Source: Flavobacteriales bacterium (GTDB lineage: Bacteria; Bacteroidota; Bacteroidia; Flavobacteriales_D; Sanyastnellaceae). From it: a stretch of DNA of 6,107 nucleotides. Both the position numbers and the translations under genes were made by a program. Positions 1 through 6,107 of this stretch are shown in pieces. Location: the NCBI GenBank assembly GCA_011524845.1, contig WTJL01000138.1:1-6107 (forward strand), read 5' to 3'. Position 1 is the first letter of the stretch, and each line of letters begins with the position of its first letter. The notes under the pieces are model-generated. The model worked only from the letters and a program-made list of their open reading frames with translations. It had not been told where the DNA came from and made no database searches.

Positions 1-49
1 TTGTTCATGACATTCCTGTGACTTGTTAGGTCTAGGCCCTCTGTTTGGC

Positions 50-58
50 TTATTTTCG
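50..58 (+). promoter_or_regulatory. Weak candidate Bacteroidota-type -7 promoter element upstream of actA
   Basis: The bases TATTTTCG at 51-58 match five of the six fixed positions of the Bacteroidota primary-sigma -7 consensus TAnnTTTG. They would place a transcription start in the low to mid 60s, about 20-25 bases before the actA ATG. The nearest good upstream TTG (23-25) lies about 25 bases before this box, further than the usual spacing, so the -33 element is poor or absent. The region 1-66 is visibly more AT-rich than the genes, which fits an intergenic leader. This rests on a short motif match only, and the true promoter could lie before the window. Confidence 0.22.
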
Positions 59-87
59 CGCACAAATTGAGAGGGTACTCAATCGAC

Positions 88-1512
88 ATGCGATACACGA
101 AAACACTGCGTGCAAACCTCCTGAAAGGAGCTGCACGCGTCCTCACTGTCGCCGCTTTCCTTGGAGCGCAGGGTCTTTCTGCGCAATCCATTTGGGAAGG
201 GGGTGATGTCGAGAACGGCCAAGGGCTGTTCAATGCCAACTGCGCTTCATGTCACCTCGTGACGGCCGATGTGCTTGCTGCTCCAGGGCTTGCAGGCATC
301 AAGGATCGTTGGGGGTCAAGCGATGAGCTTTTGGTGCAATGGATCCAAAACCCGCAAGGAGCGGCCGCTACCGGCGACGGCTACATCAAGTCGTTGGTGG
401 ATCGCTACGTGGGCACCTACGGTTGGATGAGCGCACAGGCGGTGTCTGCGGACGATGTCCGAGACATCATGGCGTACGTCCAGAACCCACCCGACGTGGC
501 GGTCGACGCGACGGCGGACAACGGATGCATCAACATCGATGAGCTTCCCGTGGAAGAATCCAACGACAGCAGTACCCTGTGGTTCTTGACCCTCTTGGTC
601 ATGTTCTTGTTGATTGCCATGAGCGCTTCGGGCGTCAACCGCGCGTTGACGAACACCCTCCGTGAGCGCGATGGCCAAGCTCAACTCGAGGACCTCGGCT
701 ACCTCCAACGCCTGCGTGGATGGGCCTGGAACAACCTGGTGTTCGTCTCCATCATTGGGGTTTTTGTTGTGGCGTTTGGCGTGGTCAAGGGCTACCAAGG
801 CCTCATGGGAATTGGGGTGTACGAAGGCTACTTGCCCGAGCAACCGGTGAAGTTCATCCACTCGGTTCACGTCTGCGAGAACGAAGTGGACTGCAAGTAC
901 TGTCACCACAGCGCATACGAATCCAAGCACGCAGGCATCCCCAGCACCAACGTGTGCATGAACTGCCACAAGGCGGTCAAGAAGGGCAAGCGTTACGGAG
1001 AGGTGGAGATTGCGAAAATCTACGCGGCCATTGGATTTGACCCTGAAACAGGAACCTATGTGGACGGCCAAGGCAACAATGGCTATGCGGCACCGCAAGC
1101 GAGTTTTGCAGGAGAGCCCATCAAGTGGAACAAGGTTCACAACCTGCCAGATCACGTGTACTTCAGCCACCAGCAGCACGTGGTGGTCGGAGGTCTCCAG
1201 TGCCAGAACTGCCACGGCGACGTGGAAACCTGGAGTGCGGGCCGAATTGCTTCTGTAGACCACATCAACACCTTGGTGGACAAATACCCTGGGTTGATTG
1301 AGCTCAGCAAGCCCACCCTCACGATGGGGTGGTGCATTGAGTGCCACAACAAAGCCTCCATCGACCTCGCAAGCAGCGAGTACTACGAGGAAATGCACAA
1401 CCGCATGAAAGACGATGTGCGCGGCAACGAAGAGCTGCGTCGCATTCTCGAAGACGATAAAATCACGGTCAAGGAACTCGGGGGCTGGGAATGCTCCAAG
1501 TGCCACTACTGA
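88..1512 (+). CDS. actA: ACIII subunit A: membrane-anchored hexaheme cytochrome c (monoheme domain fused to pentaheme domain)
   Basis: Electron-output subunit of Alternative Complex III. It takes electrons from the Fe-S clusters of ActB and passes them to a cytochrome c or oxidase on the periplasmic side. The 474-residue product has a Sec signal peptide (about 1-32, ending LSA before Q33). A monoheme cytochrome c domain follows, with CASCH at 52-56 and M114 as plausible axial ligand. Two transmembrane helices (about 164-183 and 215-236) flank a charged cytoplasmic loop. The C-terminal pentaheme domain has CKYCH 269, CMNCH 290, CQNCH 372, CIECH 416 and CSKCH 469, the last two residues from the end. 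Extra histidines (H258, H261, H281, H361, H364) are candidate axial ligands. The start chosen is ATG 88; an in-frame TTG at 67 would add seven residues ahead of a signal peptide that is already complete. Pentaheme ActA followed by actB and actC makes the assignment firm. Positions and topology are read by eye; the heme ligands are inferred. Confidence 0.95.
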   Translation: MRYTKTLRANLLKGAARVLTVAAFLGAQGLSAQSIWEGGDVENGQGLFNANCASCHLVTADVLAAPGLAGIKDRWGSSDELLVQWIQNPQGAAATGDGYIKSLVDRYVGTYGWMSAQAVSADDVRDIMAYVQNPPDVAVDATADNGCINIDELPVEESNDSSTLWFLTLLVMFLLIAMSASGVNRALTNTLRERDGQAQLEDLGYLQRLRGWAWNNLVFVSIIGVFVVAFGVVKGYQGLMGIGVYEGYLPEQPVKFIHSVHVCENEVDCKYCHHSAYESKHAGIPSTNVCMNCHKAVKKGKRYGEVEIAKIYAAIGFDPETGTYVDGQGNNGYAAPQASFAGEPIKWNKVHNLPDHVYFSHQQHVVVGGLQCQNCHGDVETWSAGRIASVDHINTLVDKYPGLIELSKPTLTMGWCIECHNKASIDLASSEYYEEMHNRMKDDVRGNEELRRILEDDKITVKELGGWECSKCHY

Positions 1513-1547
1513 TCCCCAAGACCTAGAACCCGACTGATTCGAAAGAC
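1513..1547 (+). other. actA-actB intergenic gap
   Basis: This 35-base spacer has no hairpin or T-run that would suggest a terminator, so read-through from actA into actB is expected. No AGGAGG-like ribosome binding site precedes the actB ATG; only a short purine run, GAAAGA, lies directly before it. That is normal for Bacteroidota, which depend little on Shine-Dalgarno pairing. Confidence 0.6.
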
Positions 1548-4500
1548 ATGGCGAACACCAAACGCTACTGGACCGGACTCGATGACCTCCACCAAACGGA
1601 GGCGTTCCAAACGCTTCAAGGTCAGGAGTTCCCCCAACACGAGGGGGTTGACGAGATGCTCGGCAACGACAACCTCACCTCAGCCACGACGGGACGTCGT
1701 GACTTCTTGAAGTTCATGGGCTTTTCGCTCGCTGCTGCCACGTTGGCGGCATGCGAGACGCCTGTGGTCAAGTCGATCCCCTACGTCAACAAGCCTGAAG
1801 ACTTGACGCCAGGGGTGGCCAACCACTACGCGTCGACCTACTACAACGGTCACGATTACATGAACGTGTTGGTGAAGACCCGTGAGGGTCGCCCCATTTT
1901 CATCAAGAGCAACACGGCTACAGGCGTTGGACGCGCCAACGTTCGAGTGAACGCCGCGGTGATGGGCTTGTACGACAGCGCCCGACTTCAGGGACCTCAC
2001 CTCGGCGGTGCGGGTGCCACCTGGGAAGCCCTTGACGCAGAAGTCGTGAAAGGTTTTGCAGGCGCTGGACGGAAGGTTGTTTTGACCAACACGGTCTTGA
2101 GCCCTTCCTTGCAGCGTGCCATTGATGCCTTCTGTGAGGCTCGGGGTGCCGAGCACATTCAGGTGGATGCGGTGAGCCACAGCGCCTTGCGCAACGCGGC
2201 CAAGCAGCACACCGGAGTTGACGGCATTCCGGCGTTTGACTTTGCCGCGGCAAAGGCCGTAGTGACTGTCGGTGCGGATTTCCTCGGAACGTGGGGCGAC
2301 GCGGTGTACTACGCTCCGGAGTGGGCGAAGAGCCGCCGTCCAGAGAATGGTGAAATGTCGAAGCTCCACGCGTTCGAGACGACTATGAGCTTGACCGGTT
2401 CCAACGCCGACACGCGCACCATGGTGAAGCCTTCTGAGCAAGGAAAGGTTCTCGCTGCGTTGCACGGGATCATCACGGGCACGGGCAACGCCTCTGGCCT
2501 TGGTGAGGGTGTCGCAACTGCAGTCCAAGCAGCGGCGGCCGACTTGAAGAAGGCCGGTTCTGCGGGCTTGGTGGTTGCCGGGTCCAACGACCTCGATGCC
2601 CAACTCGTGGCTGCGGCGATCAACACCGCCCTCGGTGCCGATGGCACAACAGTGAAGTACACGGGTGACCGTTTGTTCGCAGGTGACGATGCCGCGTTTG
2701 CGCAGCTCTTGATGGACATGAACGCGGGCCGCGTGTCTGCGTTGATCATGCACGGCACCAACCCCGCCTACCACGCTGCGGACAAGGAAGCGTTCCGAGC
2801 GGGCCTCGGCAAGGTGAAATTCAGTGTGAGCACGTCTGGTTTGGCCGACGAAAGCGCCTCGCGTTGCACGGCCATGGCCCCCGACCACCACTGGTTGGAG
2901 AACTGGATGGACCTCCGCATCGGAGGAACCCGTGTGGACTTGGCTCAACCGACCATTCAGCCGTTGTTCGACACCCGCGCTGCGGGCGAGAGCTTCTTGG
3001 CATGGGCGGGACAGCCTGCCGCATGGTACGACGTGGTTCGCACCACGCACAGCGGGGGCTACACGTCCGAGGCCATGTACAACGACGCGTCCTGGAACGG
3101 GTCGTTGCACGACGGATTCTACATGACAGGCGAAGCGATGCCTGCATCAGCAGCGGCGGTGGGTCACGACGTGAGCGCTTCTGTCCGCAAATTGTCTGCA
3201 GCCACGGGCGGCGCATTTGAATTGGCCTTGTACCAAAAGCAAGCCATCGGGTTCGGCGACCAAGCTGGCAACCCCATGCTTCAGGAAACGCCTGACCCTG
3301 TGTCCAAAGTCACTTGGGACAACTACGTGACCATGGCCCGTGTGGACATGGAAGCCATGGGATTGAACACCTACATCGCCCAGCGCGACAAGGCGTCTGT
3401 GGTGAAGGTCACGGTGAACGGCCAGTCGGTCGAGCTCCCCGCCTTCATGCAGCCAGGCCAAACCCCAGGCACCCTCGGCATCGCCCTCGGTTACGGCCGT
3501 GGAGACGGTGGAGAGAACATTGGCCGTGCGGCGTTTGCCACTGGTGAAAACGGCGAGCACCTGCTCACGGCAGATGGCAAGCCCATGCCGATTGGCGCCA
3601 ACGTGTTTGGTTTTGCCACGGTCAAGGACGGTGTGCCTCGCTACGACGCCTTTGACGTGACCGTAGAAGCCACCGGTGCGGAATACCCCCTCGCAGCCAC
3701 CCAAATCCACAACACGGTCATGGACCGCGACAGCGTGGTGAAGGAGACGACGTTTGACAGCTACCTCGCGGAGGCCAGCAAGCCCAAGGGCCAAGCGTCT
3801 TGGAACAAGAACCACACCCTCACGGTTCACGAGGACGTGAACGGAGACGGTGTCATTGACGCCAGCGACGGAAAGAAGACGTCGGCGTTTGACCTGTGGA
3901 AGAGCCACCCTGTGGAAGGTGTGGGTCACCGCTGGGGCATGACCATCGACCTCACGACCTGCACGGGTTGCAGCGCGTGTGTGACGGCATGCCACATTGA
4001 AAACAACGTGCCTGTGGTGGGCAAGGACGAAGTTCGTCGCCACCGCGACATGCACTGGATGCGGATCGACCGCTACTACGCGTCCGACTGGTCGCAAGAG
4101 CGCGGCGCGGAAGAAGGCGTGGGTGTGATCGCTTCGTACACGAAGATGGAAGACCCTTCGGCGAACCCTCAGACGGTTCACATGCCGATGATGTGCCAGC
4201 ACTGCAACCACGCTCCGTGCGAAACGGTGTGTCCGGTGGCCGCCACGACGCACAGCAACGAGGGCCTCAACCAAATGACGTACAACCGTTGCATCGGTAC
4301 GCGCTACTGTGCGAACAACTGCCCATACAAGGTGCGTCGTTTCAACTGGTTCAACTACCAGGGTTACGCCAAGTTCCAGCACATGAACCCGTCGCAAGAC
4401 AGCTTGACGCGCCTCGTGTTGAACCCCGACGTTACGGTTCGTGCACGTGGGGTCATCGAGAAGTGCAGCATGTGTGTGCAGCGCATCCAAGACGGCAAGC

Positions 4501-4730
4501 TCGAAGCCAAGAAGAACGGCGCTCCTGTGGTGGACGGCGCCATCAAGACGGCTTGCGCCGAAGCGTGCCCAACGAACGCCATCACGTTTGGGGACCTCAA
4601 CGACAGCGCGTCAGAGGTCAAGACCAACTCCAAGAACAACCGTTCCTACCACGCCTTGGAAGAGGTGGGCATCCAGCCCAACATCTTCTACATGACGAAG
4701 GTGCGGAACACTGAATCCAACGAAGCCTGA
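1548..4730 (+). CDS. actB: ACIII subunit B: Tat-exported MopB-like/iron-sulfur lipoprotein
   Basis: Iron-sulfur subunit of ACIII that carries electrons from the quinol site of ActC to the hemes of ActA. The product has 1060 residues. A 49-residue extension precedes the twin arginine R50-R51 (RRDFLKF), then a hydrophobic stretch and the lipobox LAAC with C69. This is the layout of the extended-Tat MoCo/4Fe-4S family and implies a folded, lipid-anchored periplasmic protein. Residues about 70-750 resemble a molybdopterin oxidoreductase large subunit, but I see no N-terminal Fe-S cysteine motif, and known ActB proteins bind no molybdenum cofactor. The ferredoxin-like C-terminal part has four cysteine groups: C805, C808, C811, C815; C883, C886, C891, C895-P; C915, C921, C925-P; and C973, C976, C1003, C1007-P. 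The three-cysteine group is the expected [3Fe-4S] site, and the standard cross-pairing gives three [4Fe-4S] clusters. An EF-hand-like loop at 763-774 is unusual. A Psr/Phs-type catalytic molybdoenzyme was considered, but there the catalytic and Fe-S subunits are separate proteins and no pentaheme actA precedes them. Confidence 0.96.
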   Translation: MANTKRYWTGLDDLHQTEAFQTLQGQEFPQHEGVDEMLGNDNLTSATTGRRDFLKFMGFSLAAATLAACETPVVKSIPYVNKPEDLTPGVANHYASTYYNGHDYMNVLVKTREGRPIFIKSNTATGVGRANVRVNAAVMGLYDSARLQGPHLGGAGATWEALDAEVVKGFAGAGRKVVLTNTVLSPSLQRAIDAFCEARGAEHIQVDAVSHSALRNAAKQHTGVDGIPAFDFAAAKAVVTVGADFLGTWGDAVYYAPEWAKSRRPENGEMSKLHAFETTMSLTGSNADTRTMVKPSEQGKVLAALHGIITGTGNASGLGEGVATAVQAAAADLKKAGSAGLVVAGSNDLDAQLVAAAINTALGADGTTVKYTGDRLFAGDDAAFAQLLMDMNAGRVSALIMHGTNPAYHAADKEAFRAGLGKVKFSVSTSGLADESASRCTAMAPDHHWLENWMDLRIGGTRVDLAQPTIQPLFDTRAAGESFLAWAGQPAAWYDVVRTTHSGGYTSEAMYNDASWNGSLHDGFYMTGEAMPASAAAVGHDVSASVRKLSAATGGAFELALYQKQAIGFGDQAGNPMLQETPDPVSKVTWDNYVTMARVDMEAMGLNTYIAQRDKASVVKVTVNGQSVELPAFMQPGQTPGTLGIALGYGRGDGGENIGRAAFATGENGEHLLTADGKPMPIGANVFGFATVKDGVPRYDAFDVTVEATGAEYPLAATQIHNTVMDRDSVVKETTFDSYLAEASKPKGQASWNKNHTLTVHEDVNGDGVIDASDGKKTSAFDLWKSHPVEGVGHRWGMTIDLTTCTGCSACVTACHIENNVPVVGKDEVRRHRDMHWMRIDRYYASDWSQERGAEEGVGVIASYTKMEDPSANPQTVHMPMMCQHCNHAPCETVCPVAATTHSNEGLNQMTYNRCIGTRYCANNCPYKVRRFNWFNYQGYAKFQHMNPSQDSLTRLVLNPDVTVRARGVIEKCSMCVQRIQDGKLEAKKNGAPVVDGAIKTACAEACPTNAITFGDLNDSASEVKTNSKNNRSYHALEEVGIQPNIFYMTKVRNTESNEA
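3834..3869 (+). other. EF-hand/dockerin-like calcium-binding loop inside ActB
   Basis: Residues 763-774 of ActB read DVNGDGVIDASD. This matches the 12-residue Ca2+ loop pattern D-x-N/D-x-D-G-x-I/V-D-x-x-D/E at every ligand position (1, 3, 5, 9 and 12), with the invariant glycine at 6 and a hydrophobic residue at 8. It lies in the hydrophilic linker between the MopB-like domain and the ferredoxin-like domain, about 30 residues before the first cluster cysteine. Only one such loop is visible, whereas EF-hands and dockerin repeats normally pair. Calcium binding is inferred from the pattern alone. Confidence 0.6.
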
Positions 4731-4740
4731 TCCCCTCGTC
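4731..4740 (+). other. actB-actC junction, 10-base gap
   Basis: Only ten pyrimidine-rich bases (TCCCCTCGTC) separate the actB TGA from the actC ATG. There is no purine-rich ribosome binding site in the gap or in the last codons of actB. The short spacing suggests translational coupling between two subunits needed in equal amounts. This is inferred from spacing only. Confidence 0.55.
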
Positions 4741-6107
4741 ATGCAGAGAGAAGCAGCCATTCGCGAACCCCTGATTCTGGGGCACAAGACCTACAAGGAC
4801 ATCACCGATGACGTTGTGGGACCAATCATGGGTCCAGCCCCCTTGGGATGGAAGATCATGATCACGATTTCGAGCCTCATCGCGCTTTACGGCGTAGGGT
4901 GCATCCTGTACCTCTTGGGTACGGGCATTGGAACGTGGGGATTGAACAAGACGGTCGACTGGGCCTGGGACATCACCAACTTCGTTTGGTGGGTCGGGAT
5001 CGGTCACGCCGGAACGCTGATTTCAGCGGTGCTCTTGCTCTTCCGCCAAAAGTGGCGCATGGCCATCAACCGCTCTGCGGAAGCCATGACCATCTTCGCC
5101 GTCATCATGGCCGCGGTCTTCCCCGGCATCCACATGGGACGGATTTGGGTGAGCTACTGGGTGCTGCCCCTGCCGAACCAGTTTGGTTCATTGTGGGTGA
5201 ACTTCAACAGCCCGCTCTTGTGGGACGTGTTCGCCATCTCGACGTACTTCTCGGTTTCGCTCGTGTTTTGGTACATCGGTTTGATCCCGGATTTCGCGAC
5301 CATTCGCGACCGCATGACCAAACCCCTCCCCAAGAAGATCTACAGCATCCTCAGCTTTGGTTGGAGCGGTCGTGCCAAAAACTGGACGCGTTTTGAAGAA
5401 GTGAGCTTGGTGCTCGCGGGCATCGCAACGCCGCTCGTGTTCTCGGTGCACTCGATCGTCTCGATGGACTTTGCGACGTCGGTGATTCCCGGTTGGCACA
5501 CCACCATTTTCCCTCCTTACTTCGTGTCAGGGGCCGTCTTCTCCGGATTTGCGATGGTGCAGACCCTCTTGCTCATCATGCGCAAAGGCATGAAGCTGGA
5601 GAACTACATCCACGTCAAGCACGTCGAGTACATGAACATCGTCATCATCGTGACGGGTTCCATTGTGGGTGTAGCGTACTTGACCGAGTTGTTCATCTCA
5701 TGGTACAGCGGTGTGGAGTACGAGAGCTACGCGTTCATCAACCGATTCAGCGGTCCTTACAGCTGGGCCTACTGGATGATGATGACGTGCAACGTGATCA
5801 GCCCGCAGCTGTTTTGGTTCAAGAAGATCCGTCGCAGCTTGGTGGCCACGTTCGCTCTTTCCATCGTCGTGAACATCGGCATGTGGTTTGAGCGCTACGT
5901 GATCATCGTGACGTCGCTCCACCGCGACTACCTCCCGTCGAGCTGGGGGGAATTCCACGCGACCAACATTGACATCGGCATTTTCATTGGCACCATCGGC
6001 ATCTTCTTGACGTTGTTCCTCGCGTTTGCACGCTTCTTCCCTGTGCTCGCACTGAACGAACTCAAGACCATTTTGAAGTCGAGCGGTGAGTCTTACAAAA
6101 ACGAGCA
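4741..6107 (+). CDS. actC: ACIII subunit C: NrfD-like quinol-binding membrane subunit (3' end outside window)
   Basis: NrfD/PsrC-family integral membrane subunit that binds and oxidises menaquinol at the periplasmic side and delivers electrons to the Fe-S clusters of ActB. In ACIII it is also proposed to take part in proton translocation. The frame is open from ATG 4741 to the window edge, giving 455 complete codons and two extra bases. Bacteroidota ActC proteins are of about this length, so little is probably missing. About ten hydrophobic helices can be read (near residues 36-60, 80-101, 115-135, 157-182, 219-241, 256-281, 298-322, 337-359, 366-391 and 409-434), the number expected for ActC. 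FPGIHMGR (H131), the W-D pair at 161-162 in SPLLWD, and H237/D243 are candidate quinol-site or proton-path residues by analogy with the family; the roles are inferred. The N-terminus has the REPLILG and TYKDI segments typical of the family start and no signal peptide. The position directly after actB confirms the assignment. Confidence 0.95.
   Translation, partial: MQREAAIREPLILGHKTYKDITDDVVGPIMGPAPLGWKIMITISSLIALYGVGCILYLLGTGIGTWGLNKTVDWAWDITNFVWWVGIGHAGTLISAVLLLFRQKWRMAINRSAEAMTIFAVIMAAVFPGIHMGRIWVSYWVLPLPNQFGSLWVNFNSPLLWDVFAISTYFSVSLVFWYIGLIPDFATIRDRMTKPLPKKIYSILSFGWSGRAKNWTRFEEVSLVLAGIATPLVFSVHSIVSMDFATSVIPGWHTTIFPPYFVSGAVFSGFAMVQTLLLIMRKGMKLENYIHVKHVEYMNIVIIVTGSIVGVAYLTELFISWYSGVEYESYAFINRFSGPYSWAYWMMMTCNVISPQLFWFKKIRRSLVATFALSIVVNIGMWFERYVIIVTSLHRDYLPSSWGEFHATNIDIGIFIGTIGIFLTLFLAFARFFPVLALNELKTILKSSGESYKNE

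Noticed and set aside
67..87. TTG at 67 as the actA start
   Set aside because: The ATG at 88 gives a normal signal peptide with its positive residues at the N-terminus. The seven added residues are not typical and bring in the likely leader.
316..4490. Long open frames on the - strand (316-1506, 1680-3110 and 3147-4490; up to 476 codons)
   Set aside because: They lie wholly opposite actA and actB. Their translations are rich in R, H and V with no recognisable motif, as expected when the codon bias of the sense gene suppresses stops on the other strand.
1548..4730. actB-actC as a polysulfide/thiosulfate reductase-type catalytic molybdoenzyme with its NrfD partner
   Set aside because: The MopB-like and ferredoxin-like parts are fused in one chain, the catalytic cofactor motifs are not seen, and a pentaheme cytochrome gene precedes it. 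All three point to ACIII.
4848..5891. Open frames on the + strand at 4848-5396 and 5493-5891
   Set aside because: Both are out of frame within actC, whose own frame is uninterrupted from 4741 and encodes a clear NrfD-like protein.
5962..6010. Repeat-like stretch (GACATCGGCATTTTCATTGGCACCATCGGCATCTTC)
   Set aside because: It encodes the I/G/F-rich last helix of ActC. The similarity between units is short and explained by the hydrophobic composition, not by a DNA repeat.
1..6107. Possible mobile element, CRISPR array, tRNA or phage content
   Set aside because: No terminal inverted repeats, direct-repeat array, tRNA-like fold or transposase/integrase motif was seen. The window is almost entirely coding for one respiratory operon.

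Overview
The window holds the first three genes of an operon for Alternative Complex III (ACIII), the quinol:electron-acceptor oxidoreductase that replaces the cytochrome bc1 complex in many Bacteroidota and some other phyla. The genes are all on the + strand and tightly packed: actA (multiheme cytochrome c, 88-1512), actB (cofactor-less molybdopterin-like plus iron-sulfur subunit, 1548-4730) and actC (NrfD-type quinol-binding membrane subunit, from 4741 and still open at 6107). The gaps are 35 and 10 bases. No terminator-like hairpin was seen in either gap, so the three are very likely co-transcribed.

The host is probably a member of Bacteroidota. The reasons are the gene order, a cytochrome c domain fused to the front of ActA, the long N-terminal extension before the twin-arginine/lipobox motif of ActB (the layout of the extended-Tat MoCo/4Fe-4S family), and the lack of clear Shine-Dalgarno sequences before actB and actC. 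The coding regions prefer G or C at third codon positions (gac, ttc, cgc, gtg, ctc), so this is a relatively GC-rich member of the phylum. I cannot name a genus.

Layout: 1-87 is an AT-richer leader with a weak candidate promoter. actA encodes a signal peptide, a monoheme cytochrome c domain, a two-helix membrane hairpin and a pentaheme domain (six CXXCH motifs). actB encodes a Tat signal with lipobox, a large MopB-like domain without a cofactor, a linker with a canonical EF-hand/dockerin-like loop, and a ferredoxin-like domain with cysteines for four Fe-S clusters. actC encodes a ten-helix NrfD-like membrane protein.

How they work together (known for ACIII, inferred here): ActC oxidises quinol at the periplasmic side of the membrane. 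Electrons pass through the Fe-S clusters of ActB to the hemes of ActA and on to a cytochrome c or directly to a terminal oxidase. The remaining subunits (actD, actE, actF) and cytochrome oxidase genes are expected just downstream, outside the window.

I see no mobile element, CRISPR array, RNA gene or phage signature. This is a known respiratory system rather than an undescribed one. The most unusual detail is the EF-hand-like loop in ActB.
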